Shown: positions 8,558 to 17,152 of the stretch, one piece after another
Numbering within the stretch: the stretch's first letter is position 1
Layout of the letters: the number at the start of each line of letters is the position of its first letter
NCBI GenBank assembly: GCA_020354665.1
Contig: CP070653.1
Location: 3,158,402 to 3,193,080, forward strand
Source: Burkholderiales bacterium
Lineage (GTDB): Bacteria > Pseudomonadota > Gammaproteobacteria > Burkholderiales > Burkholderiaceae_C
Direction: 5' to 3'
Length of the DNA stretch: 34,679 nt
Notes under the pieces: generated by a model
Seen by the model: only the letters and a program-made list of their open reading frames with translations
Told to the model about the DNA's origin: nothing
Databases searched by the model: none
Program-made: the position numbers and the translations under genes

Positions 8558-9928
8558 TCACCCGATGCGTCTGGCGAGCCGGGCTGCCAGGCCGATGTAC
8601 GTCGAAGGCGTCAGCTCGCGCAGGCGCGCCTTCTCGGTTTCGGGCAGCTCAAGCGTGTCGATGAAAGCGGCAATATCCTCGCGCGTAATCGTGCGGCCAC
8701 GCGTCAACGCCTTCAGTTGCTCGTACGGCTCGGGCAACCCGAAGCGCCGCATCACGGTCTGGATCGGCTCGGCGAGCACCTCCCAGGCGTGATCGAGGTC
8801 GGCGTCCAGCGCCTCGCGATTCACCTCGAGCTTGTCGAGCCCGCGCGCCAGCGAGTCCAGCCCGAGCACCGCGTAGCCGACCGCAATGCCCATGTTGCGC
8901 AACACCGTGCTGTCGGTCAGGTCGCGTTGCCAGCGACTGACGGGCAGCTTTTGCGCCAGGTGCGTCAACAGCGCGCTGGCCAGCCCGAAGTTGCCTTCGG
9001 CGTTCTCGAAGTCGATCGGATTGACCTTGTGCGGCATCGTCGACGATCCGACCTCGCCCTGCGTGAGCCGCTGGCGGAAATAGCCCAGCGAGATGTAGCC
9101 CCACACGTCGCGTGACCAGTCGATCAGCACCGTGTTCGAGCGCGTGATCGCGTCGAACAGCTCGGCCATCCAGTCGTGAGGCTCGATCTGAATCGTGTAG
9201 GCGTTGACAGTCAGGCCCAGGCCCTGCTCGACCACCCGTTTGCTGAATGCCTCCCAATCGAAGTCGGGGTAGGCAGCGTGGTGGGCGTTGTAGTTGCCCA
9301 CTGCGCCGTTCATCTTGGCCAGCGGTTTGACGGTCGCGATGCGCTGCCGCGCCGCACGCAGACGCGCGACGACGTTGGCGATCTCCTTGCCGAGCGTGGT
9401 CGGGCTCGCCGGCTGGCCGTGCGTGCGGCTGAGCATCGGCACTTCGGCGAGCGCCTGCGCCATCGTGGCGAGCTTGTGCGTCACCCGATCGAGCGCGGGC
9501 AGCAGCACCTCGTCGCGGGCGGCGCCCAGCATCAGCGCGTGGCTGGTGTTGTTGATGTCCTCGCTGGTGCAGGCGAAGTGCACGAACTCGCTGGCACGCT
9601 TGAGCTCATCGCTCGAATCGAACCGCGACTTCAGCCAGTACTCGACCGCTTTCACATCGTGATTGGTGGTGCGTTCGATGTCCTTGATCGCCTGCGCGTC
9701 GGCTTCCGAGAAGCGCGTCACCAACCCACGCAGAAGGCCGCGCGCCGCCTCCGACAGCGGCTTGAACTCGGCGAAACCGGCTTCGGACAGCGCGATGAAC
9801 CATTCCACCTCGACCTGCACGCGGCGGTGCATCAGGCCGAACTCGCTCAGCAGCGGCCGTAGTGCGGCGAGACGGCCCGCGTAGCGACCGTCGAGCGGTG
9901 ACAGGGCCGTGAGGGCGGACACAGACAT
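8558..9928 (-). CDS. purB: Adenylosuccinate lyase
   Basis: The enzyme acts twice in purine synthesis, splitting fumarate from SAICAR and from adenylosuccinate. From ATG 9928 the protein is 456 residues, the same length as E. coli PurB. It begins SALTALSPLDGRYAG and carries the fumarase/aspartase-superfamily signature GSSTMPHKVNPIDFE, with the catalytic serine loop at S295-S296. Other conserved parts are TSEDINNTSHALML and SRTHGQPASPTTLGKE. An upstream in-frame GTG at 9994 would add 22 unlikely residues. pyrF follows after 6 bp. purB lies 75 bp downstream of deoA on the same strand and may have its own promoter at the deoA stop codon. Confidence 0.97.
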   Translation of the reverse strand: MSVSALTALSPLDGRYAGRLAALRPLLSEFGLMHRRVQVEVEWFIALSEAGFAEFKPLSEAARGLLRGLVTRFSEADAQAIKDIERTTNHDVKAVEYWLKSRFDSSDELKRASEFVHFACTSEDINNTSHALMLGAARDEVLLPALDRVTHKLATMAQALAEVPMLSRTHGQPASPTTLGKEIANVVARLRAARQRIATVKPLAKMNGAVGNYNAHHAAYPDFDWEAFSKRVVEQGLGLTVNAYTIQIEPHDWMAELFDAITRSNTVLIDWSRDVWGYISLGYFRQRLTQGEVGSSTMPHKVNPIDFENAEGNFGLASALLTHLAQKLPVSRWQRDLTDSTVLRNMGIAVGYAVLGLDSLARGLDKLEVNREALDADLDHAWEVLAEPIQTVMRRFGLPEPYEQLKALTRGRTITREDIAAFIDTLELPETEKARLRELTPSTYIGLAARLARRIG

Positions 9929-10000
9929 CGGGAAGCGGCGCAGGGCTGCGGCGGCGAAACGAGCGCGCCCGCTGCCGCAAGGCAAGCCGGGCACGGACGG

Positions 10001-10006
10001 ATTCTA
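10001..10006 (-). promoter_or_regulatory. Possible -10 element for purB-pyrF
   Basis: On the minus strand CCTAGAATCC contains TAGAAT, which overlaps the deoA TAG stop codon and lies 72 bp before the purB ATG. No good -35 is seen at 17 bp. The same (G/C)CTAGAAT form occurs before the glutathione transferase gene. It would give purB-pyrF expression independent of the nucleoside operon. Confidence 0.35.
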
Positions 10007-11320
10007 GGCGACGGTTTGGCGGATCAGCGGCTCGGGGTGGCTGGCGCGATCGCCGACTTGCACCGCGTCGATGACGTTGCGGATGGCCACCTCGGCCGCG
10101 GCCTCGTCGGCGGCGTGCACGCGGGCGAGCGGATCGCCCTTGCGTACGGACGCGCCAAGAGGTCGAACGTTGTCCAGACCCACGCGCGGATCGATCGCCT
10201 CGCCGGGGCGGCGGCGTCCGCCGCCGAGTTCGACGACCGCCAGCCCGATCGCGCGCGTGTCCATCGCGCTGATCGCGCCGTCGCGGGGCGACGGCACGTC
10301 GCGCTGCACCGGCGCCCGCGGCAGCCGCGCATCGTGCAGCGCGTCGCGCGGGCCGCCGAGCGCTGCGACCATGCGCGCGAAGCGTTCGGCCGCCGCGCCG
10401 TCGTCGAGGGCACGCTGCACGAGGGCCTCGCCCGCTTCAGTCGTCGCGACCACGCCGCCGACCTGCAGCAGCCGTGCCGCGAGCGCGCGCGTCAACTCGA
10501 GCAGCCGCGCGTCGCGGGCGCGGCCGGTCAGGAAATCGACCGCTTCGCGCACCTCGAGCGCGTTGCCGGCCGAGTGACCGAGCACCTCGTTCATGTCGGT
10601 GATCAGCGCCGAGCAGCGCAATCCGGCTCCGCGCGCGACCGCGACCAGCGTCCGGGCCAGTCTCAGCGCGTCCTGCGGCGTCGTGCAAAACGCGCCGTTC
10701 CCGCATTTCACGTCGATCACGAGCGCGTCGAGGCAGGCGGCCAGCTTCTTGCTCAGGATGCTCGCGGTGATCAGCGGCACCGACTCGACGGTGGCCGTCA
10801 CGTCGCGGATCGCATACAGGCGGGCATCGGCGGGTGCGAGCTGCTCGCCAGCGCCGACGATCGCGCAACCCGCATCGCACAGCGTTGCGAGCAGGCGGTC
10901 GCGCGCCGGGTGCACGCTGTAGCCGGGCAATGCCTCGAGCTTGTCGAGCGTGCCGCCAGTGTGCGCGAGCCCGCGGCCGCTGATCATCGGCACGACCGCC
11001 CCGCATGCGGCCACCGCCGGCGCGAGGATCAGGCTGACCTTGTCGCCGACGCCGCCGGTCGAATGCTTGTCGAGCACCGGACCGGGAAGATGCGCGTCGC
11101 GCCAGTCGAGCCGTTCGCCCGAAGCGGCCATCGCCTGCGTCAGCGCGACCGTCTCGTCGGTGCCCATCCCGCGCAGCAGCACGGCCATCGCCATCGCCGC
11201 GACCTGCCCTTCGCTCCACGAGCCGTCGACCAGACCGCTGACGAATGCGGCGATCTGCGGGCGGCTCAAAGCGCCGCCGTCGCGCTTGATGCGAATCAGC
11301 TCCTGCGGTAGCGAGGCCAT
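10004..11320 (-). CDS. deoA: Thymidine phosphorylase
   Basis: The enzyme catalyses reversible phosphorolysis of thymidine or deoxyuridine to the free base and deoxyribose 1-phosphate in the cytoplasm. The 438-residue protein (E. coli 440) contains the family signature SGRGLAHTGGTLDKLEA, the phosphate/catalytic stretch DKHSTGGVGDKVSL, and SKKLAACLDALVIDVKCG. ATG 11320 overlaps the TGA of the nucleotidase gene by one base (TGATG), which indicates translational coupling. The 84 codons upstream in the same frame lie antisense-free inside the nucleotidase gene and are not coding here. It is the last salvage gene of the minus-strand operon and would deliver uracil or thymine to the divergent uracil genes. 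Confidence 0.96.
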   Translation of the reverse strand: MASLPQELIRIKRDGGALSRPQIAAFVSGLVDGSWSEGQVAAMAMAVLLRGMGTDETVALTQAMAASGERLDWRDAHLPGPVLDKHSTGGVGDKVSLILAPAVAACGAVVPMISGRGLAHTGGTLDKLEALPGYSVHPARDRLLATLCDAGCAIVGAGEQLAPADARLYAIRDVTATVESVPLITASILSKKLAACLDALVIDVKCGNGAFCTTPQDALRLARTLVAVARGAGLRCSALITDMNEVLGHSAGNALEVREAVDFLTGRARDARLLELTRALAARLLQVGGVVATTEAGEALVQRALDDGAAAERFARMVAALGGPRDALHDARLPRAPVQRDVPSPRDGAISAMDTRAIGLAVVELGGGRRRPGEAIDPRVGLDNVRPLGASVRKGDPLARVHAADEAAAEVAIRNVIDAVQVGDRASHPEPLIRQTVA

Positions 11321-12993
11321 CAATTCAGCCGCCGGATGCGCGGACCCGAAGCCGGCGGCAGGCCCCCCGCCACGTAGGCCTCGAACGCGTCGATGTCCAT
11401 CATTCCGGTGCGCGCATCGCGGCCTTCCTTGAACACGGTGAAGTTGTCTCCGCCCGCGGCGAGGAAGCTGTTGACGGTGACGCGGTAGCTCGCCAGGGGG
11501 TCGAGCGGGCGGCCGTCGAGCGTTACGCTGTCGGGCACCACGCGCGCCCCGACCGGGCGCGCGTTGTCCCATGCGTACTCAAATCCGCGCGAGACCTGCA
11601 GCACCCGCGGCTTGGGCTGCCCGCGCCACTGCTGCTCGAGCACCTGCACGATCTGTGCGCCGCTGAGCGTCAGCGTGACCAGATTGTTGTAGAACGGTTG
11701 CACGGCGAACAGGGCTTCGTAGCGCACGCTGCCGTCGCCCGCCGGCTGCAACGCCGCGCGAATGCCGCCCGGATTCATCAACGCGATCTGCGCGCTGCCA
11801 TCGGCGGCGGCGCGCGTCGCCGCGAGCTGGGCATCGGCAATCACCTGGCCAAGCGGCATTTCGCCAGCCGGCGTCTCCTCGCGCGACAACGGCGCGCTGA
11901 GCCTGCCCACGACGCGCTGCCCAAGCGGTGCCGCGAGCCTTTCGTACGCCGCGATCAAGCGGGTCTGTGCCGGATCCTTCGCGAAGCGGTCGTTGCGAAC
12001 GATCAGGTTGTCGGCCTTCGCCGACACGACATCGCCGCTGCGCGGGTCGAGCGCGAGGTCGATCTCGGTGACGATCGTGCCGTACTTGTCGGCGCTCGTG
12101 ACCAGTCTTCCGTCGATCACGCAGTTGTACGCGCGGTGGGTGTGGCCGCTGATGACCAGATCGATGGCCCGGTCGAGCTTCTTGACGATGCCCACGATCG
12201 GCCCGCTGATCCCCGGGCACTCGTTGTAGTCGCCGCTCGGAAAGCCGCCCTCGTGGATCAGCACCACGATCGCCTCGATGCCTTGCCTGCGCAGCGCCGG
12301 GACGAGCTCGTTGACGGTCTGCGCTTCGTCGCGGAACGCAAGCCCCGCGACGCCGCTGGGCACGACGATCGTCGGCGTGTCCCTCAGCGTGAGCCCGATG
12401 AAGGCCACCGGGATGCCACCGAAGCGCTTGACATGGTATGCGGGCAGCACGGTGCGCCCGGTGCGCTCATCGATCGTGCTGGCCGCGAGGTACTGGAAAG
12501 CGGCGCCACCGAACGGCCGCGGGCCCTTGCAGCCGTCTTCGGGGTGGCAGCCGCCCCGCTGCATGCGCAGCAGCTCGGCGGCGCCGCGGTCGAACTCGTG
12601 GTTGCCCACCGCGCTGACTTCAAGGCCCATCAGGCTCAGCGATTCGATCGTCGGCTCGTCCCGAAACAGCGCCGACAGCAATGGAGTCGCGCCGATCAGG
12701 TCGCCGGCCGCGACGAAGACGTGATTCGGATTCTTGCTGCGCAGCTCGGCCACTGCGGTAGCGATGAACTCGGCGCCTCCGGCGGGCACCGCGACCGTCT
12801 TGTCCGGATCGGCCGGATCCTTGATGCGGATCCCGCCCGGCGGCGGCTTGAGGTTGCCGTGGAAGTCGTTGATCGCGAGTATCTTGACCGCGACCGGTGC
12901 GGCCGCGTGTGGCGGAGGCAGTTGCGCGCAACCGGCGAGCAGGCTCGCAAACCACGCAACGACGAGGGCTTGGAGAAGGCGGCAATTCCACAT
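11320..12993 (-). CDS. Lipoprotein 5'-nucleotidase (UshA-type metallophosphatase)
   Basis: The protein has 557 residues. A lipoprotein signal peptide ends in LLAGC with the lipidated Cys22, so the enzyme is membrane-anchored and faces the periplasm. The calcineurin-like metallophosphatase domain shows NDFHGN, AAGDLIG, GNHEFD, IHEGG and SGHTHRAYN, which supply the two-metal ligands. The C-terminal 5'-nucleotidase domain (about residues 345-540) contains MNPGGIR. Such enzymes dephosphorylate nucleotides that cannot cross the inner membrane, yielding nucleosides. Its place in an operon with a nucleoside ABC importer makes this role convincing. ATG 12993 has GGGAG upstream. It lies 33 bp after deoC and overlaps deoA. 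Confidence 0.92.
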   Translation of the reverse strand: MWNCRLLQALVVAWFASLLAGCAQLPPPHAAAPVAVKILAINDFHGNLKPPPGGIRIKDPADPDKTVAVPAGGAEFIATAVAELRSKNPNHVFVAAGDLIGATPLLSALFRDEPTIESLSLMGLEVSAVGNHEFDRGAAELLRMQRGGCHPEDGCKGPRPFGGAAFQYLAASTIDERTGRTVLPAYHVKRFGGIPVAFIGLTLRDTPTIVVPSGVAGLAFRDEAQTVNELVPALRRQGIEAIVVLIHEGGFPSGDYNECPGISGPIVGIVKKLDRAIDLVISGHTHRAYNCVIDGRLVTSADKYGTIVTEIDLALDPRSGDVVSAKADNLIVRNDRFAKDPAQTRLIAAYERLAAPLGQRVVGRLSAPLSREETPAGEMPLGQVIADAQLAATRAAADGSAQIALMNPGGIRAALQPAGDGSVRYEALFAVQPFYNNLVTLTLSGAQIVQVLEQQWRGQPKPRVLQVSRGFEYAWDNARPVGARVVPDSVTLDGRPLDPLASYRVTVNSFLAAGGDNFTVFKEGRDARTGMMDIDAFEAYVAGGLPPASGPRIRRLN

Positions 12994-13026
12994 GGAGCGG
13001 CTCCCGGTGCGATCTACGCGATGGCG

Positions 13027-13797
13027 TCAATAGCCTGCACCCGGTGAGCCGGGCGCAGCGCGGCCGTCGAGCACGCTCTCGATGTCGGCGAGCAGGCTGC
13101 TCGCGCCGATGCGAAAGCGCGCGGGCGTCAGTGCCTTGGCGCCCAGGATCTCGTTGACGAGTGCCACGTAGATGCCTGCATCGAGGACCGAGCGCACACC
13201 GCCCGAGACCTTGAAGCCGGCGACGTCGCGGCGGGCGTGGTGCGCGATGGTCTGCAGCATCGTGCGCGCGGCCCGCGGCGTCGCCGACCGAGCCGTCTTG
13301 CCAGTGCTCGTCTTCAGGAAGTCCACGCCTTCATCGAGGCCGAGTTCGCAGGCGGTGCGGATCGCCGGGTCGTCGTCGAGCTCGCCCGATTCGACGATCA
13401 GCTTGAGCGTCGCCGAAGCCAAGGCGCGGCGCACCGCGGCGACGAGCTTCGCGCACGCGCGGTGTTCGCCCGCCAGCAGCGCACGCCACGGCAGCACCAG
13501 GTCGATCTCGTCGCCGCCGGCCTCGACGATCGCAGCGGCCTCGCGCAGTGCCCGGCTGACGTCGAGCGCTCCGTCTGGGAAATTGGCGACCGCCGCGACG
13601 TGGATCGATTGAGGCAATGCTGCGCGTGCCTGCGCCACGAAGCGCGGCCATATGCACACCGCCGCAGCGTCGCCGTGACGACTACGTGCGCTGGCGCACA
13701 ACGCCGCGACGGCCGCCTCGTCGTCGCTGTCGTTCAGACGGGTCAGGTCCAGACAGGCCAGCGTCAGGCGAGCGAGCTCGTGCGGGGTGCGGTTCAT
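13027..13797 (-). CDS. deoC: Deoxyribose-phosphate aldolase
   Basis: The enzyme splits 2-deoxyribose 5-phosphate into glyceraldehyde 3-phosphate and acetaldehyde. The 256-residue protein is close to the E. coli length (259). It carries the Schiff-base lysine in DFLKTSTGK (K162), the second catalytic lysine in GFKVSGGVR (K196), and the acidic residue in EIDLVLPW (D99). The substrate comes from deoA or purine phosphorylase products only after a phosphopentomutase, and no deoB is in the window. The start ATG 13797 lies 3 bp after the stop of the purine phosphorylase gene. Confidence 0.96.
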   Translation of the reverse strand: MNRTPHELARLTLACLDLTRLNDSDDEAAVAALCASARSRHGDAAAVCIWPRFVAQARAALPQSIHVAAVANFPDGALDVSRALREAAAIVEAGGDEIDLVLPWRALLAGEHRACAKLVAAVRRALASATLKLIVESGELDDDPAIRTACELGLDEGVDFLKTSTGKTARSATPRAARTMLQTIAHHARRDVAGFKVSGGVRSVLDAGIYVALVNEILGAKALTPARFRIGASSLLADIESVLDGRAAPGSPGAGY

Positions 13798-13800
13798 GGC

Positions 13801-14619
13801 TCAGAGGTCCAGGGTGCCGACCAACGACTCGAACCACGGCACGATGCGCTCGCTGGCCGCGGCCGCGACTTCGATCGTGTGCGCATGGCTGAGCCGCTCG
13901 TCGGCGAGCCCACAGCCCATGTTGGTGATCAGCGCGAAGGCAAGTACGCGCAGCCCCGCATGCCGCGCCGCGATCGTTTCCGGAACCGTACTCATCCCCA
14001 CCGCATGCGCGCCCAGCCGCTGCAGCATGCGGATCTCGGCCGGCGTTTCGAATTGCGGGCCGAGCATCCACGCGTAGACGCCCTCATGCAGGTCGATCTC
14101 GCAGCGCTGCGCATGGGTATGTGCCGCGGCACGCAGGCGCGCGTCGTAGGCCTCGCGCAGGTCGACAAACCGCGACGAATCGCTTTCGCCGACCAGCGGC
14201 GAACGCTGCACGAGATTGAGGTGGTCGGCGATCAGCATCAACGCGCCGGGGCGCATCGCCGCGTCCAGGCTGCCGGCCGCGCTGGTCTGCACAAGCACCT
14301 CGACGCCGCACGCCGCAAGCGTGCGCACGAGGCCGTTCATCGCCCCGGCCTCACCGCGCTCGTAGGCATGCCGGCGGCCGCACAGCACGATCGCGTCGCG
14401 GCCGCCGACGCTGCCGGCAAGCAATGTTCCGGCGTGACCCGGCACCGATGGGACAGGGAAGGCCGGCAGTTCGGCGTACGGCAGCGCTACCGCGTCGCGC
14501 ACACGCTCAGCCAGCGCGGCCCAGCCCGAGCCGAGCAGGACCGCCAGCCGCGGCGCCCGGCCGCCACAGCACGCACGGACCCGCTCGGCACTGCGCGCGA
14601 TCGCGTCCTGGGCGTTCAC
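13801..14619 (-). CDS. punA: Purine nucleoside phosphorylase, trimeric type
   Basis: The enzyme cleaves inosine, guanosine and their deoxy forms with phosphate. The 272-residue protein has the features of the low-molecular-weight trimeric family. The phosphate loop is LGSGW, followed by PGHAGTL and CGRRHAYERG. TSAAGS stands where most members have TNAAGG. The ribose/base pocket is GPQFETPAEIR, with GMSTVPETIAARHAGLRV and ALITNMGCG after it. Its ATG at 14619 overlaps the cytidine deaminase stop by 4 bp (ATGA), so it is translationally coupled. It could equally be called an inosine-guanosine or MTA-phosphorylase-like enzyme; the operon favours nucleoside salvage. Confidence 0.92.
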   Translation of the reverse strand: MNAQDAIARSAERVRACCGGRAPRLAVLLGSGWAALAERVRDAVALPYAELPAFPVPSVPGHAGTLLAGSVGGRDAIVLCGRRHAYERGEAGAMNGLVRTLAACGVEVLVQTSAAGSLDAAMRPGALMLIADHLNLVQRSPLVGESDSSRFVDLREAYDARLRAAAHTHAQRCEIDLHEGVYAWMLGPQFETPAEIRMLQRLGAHAVGMSTVPETIAARHAGLRVLAFALITNMGCGLADERLSHAHTIEVAAAASERIVPWFESLVGTLDL

Positions 14620-15041
14620 GGTCGTGCCGCGCCGATATGCGCCGGCCCAAAGCTCGCGGGCAGCAGCTCGCCGAGCGTGTAGCGTGCCGACACCTGGTGC
14701 AGGTCAGCGCACCAGACGGGCGTATCGTCGTCGGCGAACTCGCGCAGCTTCTGGCGGCATCCGCCGCACGGCGTGACGGGCTGGTCCGATACGCCAACCA
14801 CCACCGCGGCGCGCACCCGCGTGCCGCCAGCGAGCACCAGGTGCGCCAGCGCGCAAGCCTCGGCGCACATCCCCTGCGGGTGGGCCGCGTTCTCGACGTT
14901 GCAGCCGGCGTGGATGCGGCCGGCTTCGTCGAGCAGCGCCGCACCGACCGCGAACCGCGAGTACGGCGCATACGCGCGCACCCGGGCCACGCGTGCGGCT
15001 TCGACGAGTTGCTGCATCACGGCATCGGTCACCTCAGACAT
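14616..15041 (-). CDS. cdd: Cytidine deaminase
   Basis: The enzyme deaminates cytidine and deoxycytidine to uridine and deoxyuridine. The 141-residue protein is of the short, homotetrameric class with three zinc cysteines. The motifs are GCNVENAAHPQGMCAEACAL (CAE: zinc Cys plus proton-shuttling Glu) and TPCGGCRQ (the other two zinc Cys). YAPYSRFAVGAAL is the conserved start region. ATG 15041 is chosen because GGGAGG lies 5 bases before it; an adjacent in-frame ATG at 15044 is too close to that site. It sits 13 bp after the second permease gene, and punA overlaps its end. Confidence 0.96.
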   Translation of the reverse strand: MSEVTDAVMQQLVEAARVARVRAYAPYSRFAVGAALLDEAGRIHAGCNVENAAHPQGMCAEACALAHLVLAGGTRVRAAVVVGVSDQPVTPCGGCRQKLREFADDDTPVWCADLHQVSARYTLGELLPASFGPAHIGAARP

Positions 15042-15054
15042 CATCGCCTCCCGC

Positions 15055-16023
15055 CTATCCCTCCTTGACATACGGTACGCCCAGCGCCCCGGGTGCGCGT
15101 GCCCGGCCGAAGAAGCCCGCCAACAGCACCACTGTCAGCGCGTACGGCAACGCCTGGATGGCCTGCACCGGCACGGCACCGACGAGCGGCAGCGGCGCGC
15201 CCTGCAGGCGGATCGCCGCGGCGTCGAGAAAACCGAACAGCAGGCAGGCCCATAGCGCCCCCACCGGGTGCCATTTGCCGAAGATCATCGCTGCGAGGGC
15301 CATGTAGCCACGGCCGGCCGTCATCTGCGGTACGAACGAGGGGTTCTGCGCGAGCACCAGATACGCGCCGGCCAGCGCGCACAGCGCACCGTTGCCCGCC
15401 AGCGCCAGATAGCGCATGCGCACGACTGAAACGCCGGCGGCGTCGACCATGGCCGGGTTTTCGCCGGTCGCGCGCAGCCGCAGACCGAAGCGGCTGCGAT
15501 AGAGCAGCCACCACACGATGCCCACGGCGGCGAAGGCGCCGTAGACCAGCGCGTTGTGGCCGAGCAGTCCGAGGCCGAGCAGCGCTCCGACCAGCGGCAC
15601 GGCGCGTGCCGCCGCTGCGGCATCGGTCAGCAGCGGCGCAAGGCGCGCCGCGTCGGCAAGCGGCGGCGTCTGCCCGCCCTGCTCGAACCAGGCTGCGCCG
15701 AGCACGACGGTCAGCCCGGCCGCCGTCATCGTGATCGCCATGCCCATCACGACCTGGTCGCCGCGGTGGCTGACGCAACCAAAGCCGTGCAGCATCGACA
15801 GCGCCAGTCCGACCCCGAGTGCCGCCAGCAGGGCCAGCGCAATCGAACCCGTCACCGCGCCGGCGCTGCCGGCCGCAAAAGCGGCCATCAGCATCTTGCC
15901 CTCGAGGCCGAGATCGATGACGCCAGAGCGCTCGCTCAGCGTGGCGGCCAGCGCGCACAGGATCAGCGGCGTCGAGACGCGCAGCGTCGAAGCCACCAAA
16001 GTGGCGAGTCCAACCTCATCCAT
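15055..16023 (-). CDS. Nucleoside ABC transporter, permease 2 (BmpA-linked type)
   Basis: The 322-residue, strongly hydrophobic protein has about 8-10 membrane segments. The early segment ATLSERSGVIDLGLEGKML is the conserved cytoplasmic motif of the second permease of BmpA/Nup-type nucleoside importers (branched-chain permease superfamily). ATG 16023 puts the family N terminus at residue 1 and overlaps the first permease by 8 bp. In-frame starts at 16044 and 16056 would add 7-11 residues, and none has a clear ribosome binding site. It probably forms a heterodimer with permease 1. Confidence 0.92.
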   Translation of the reverse strand: MDEVGLATLVASTLRVSTPLILCALAATLSERSGVIDLGLEGKMLMAAFAAGSAGAVTGSIALALLAALGVGLALSMLHGFGCVSHRGDQVVMGMAITMTAAGLTVVLGAAWFEQGGQTPPLADAARLAPLLTDAAAAARAVPLVGALLGLGLLGHNALVYGAFAAVGIVWWLLYRSRFGLRLRATGENPAMVDAAGVSVVRMRYLALAGNGALCALAGAYLVLAQNPSFVPQMTAGRGYMALAAMIFGKWHPVGALWACLLFGFLDAAAIRLQGAPLPLVGAVPVQAIQALPYALTVVLLAGFFGRARAPGALGVPYVKEG

Positions 16024-17152
16024 GCGCGCGCTCGCGTGCTGCATCGGCACCGCCACGGTGCTGCCAGGACCGCCAGGCGCGGCCGAACATCGGCGCTGCG
16101 ACCTGGGCCATGGCCCCCGAGAACAGCACGATCAGGCCCTGCAGCGTGAACACCATCTCACGGCTGAAGCCGGGGATCTCGAACGCCAGCTCGGCGCCGC
16201 CCTGGTAGAGCGCGCCGAACAGCAACGACGCGAGCACGATGCCCACCGGATGGCTGCGTCCGATCAACGCGACGGCGATGCCGGCGAATCCCGCGCCCGC
16301 CACGTAGTCGAGCAGCAGCCGGCCATGCACGCCGGCAACCTCGTTGATCCCCACCAGCCCTGCGAGCCCGCCGGCCACCGCCATTGCGACCATGGTCTGC
16401 GCAGGCGGGTCGATACCGGCATAGCGCGCCGCTTCGGGAGAATGGCCGACGGCGCGGATCGCGTAGCCGGTACGGGTCCTCCACAACAACCAGTAGACGC
16501 CGACCACCGCCAGCGCCGCGAGCAGCAACGACAGATTCAACGGCGAGCGCGGCCAGTCGATCCCCACCAGGGCCAATGCTTCGTGGGCCCCGGGCAGCCT
16601 CGCGCCGATGCCGAAGCTGCGGCTTTCCACCGTCATGGTGCCCGGTGGCCGCAGCACGTTGACGAGCAGCCAGGACAGCAATGCGTAGCCAATGAAGTTG
16701 AACATGATCGTCGTGATCACGACATGGCTGCCCCGGTACGCCTGCAACGCGGCCGGCAGCGCCGCCCAGAGCACGCCGCATGCCACGGCGACCAGCATCA
16801 TCGCCGGCAGCACGATGTAGGCCGGCAGATCGTCGCCGAGCGCGAGCGCGACGAGCGCCGTGCCGATGCCGCCCAATACCGCCTGGCCCTCGCCGCCGAT
16901 GTTGAACAGCCCCGCGTGATAGGCGACCGCGACAGCCAGGCCGGTGAACACGAAGGTCGTCGCGTAGTACAGCACGTAACTCACCGCCAGGCGGCTGCCG
17001 AACGCGCCCTTGACCAGCAGCCCCACCACCTGCAGCGGGTCGTGCCCGACGATCAGCATCACGATGCCGCTGGCCAGCAGCGCGAGGGCGAGGTTGAACG
17101 CCGGCAGAACGATCAGGTCGATCCAGCGCGGCAGCTCCACCGGAGGGCTCAC
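16016..17152 (-). CDS. Nucleoside ABC transporter, permease 1 (BmpA-linked type)
   Basis: The protein has 378 residues. About ten hydrophobic segments include YHAGLFNIGGEGQAVLGG, the coupling motif typical of the first permease in this importer class, and RAVGHSPEAARYAGI. The GTG start at 17152 overlaps the ATPase TGA (GTGA) and has GAGGAG 8 bases upstream. An open frame extends much further upstream to 18076, but that part is out-of-frame ATPase sequence. The partner subunits are the ATPase (5') and permease 2 (3'). Confidence 0.92.
   Translation of the reverse strand: MSPPVELPRWIDLIVLPAFNLALALLASGIVMLIVGHDPLQVVGLLVKGAFGSRLAVSYVLYYATTFVFTGLAVAVAYHAGLFNIGGEGQAVLGGIGTALVALALGDDLPAYIVLPAMMLVAVACGVLWAALPAALQAYRGSHVVITTIMFNFIGYALLSWLLVNVLRPPGTMTVESRSFGIGARLPGAHEALALVGIDWPRSPLNLSLLLAALAVVGVYWLLWRTRTGYAIRAVGHSPEAARYAGIDPPAQTMVAMAVAGGLAGLVGINEVAGVHGRLLLDYVAGAGFAGIAVALIGRSHPVGIVLASLLFGALYQGGAELAFEIPGFSREMVFTLQGLIVLFSGAMAQVAAPMFGRAWRSWQHRGGADAARERAHG

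Noticed and set aside
13801-14619. Purine phosphorylase considered as MTA phosphorylase
   Set aside because: The operon is entirely for nucleoside salvage, and the GHAG and GPQFETPAEIR motifs fit the PunA/DeoD2 class; substrate tests would settle it.
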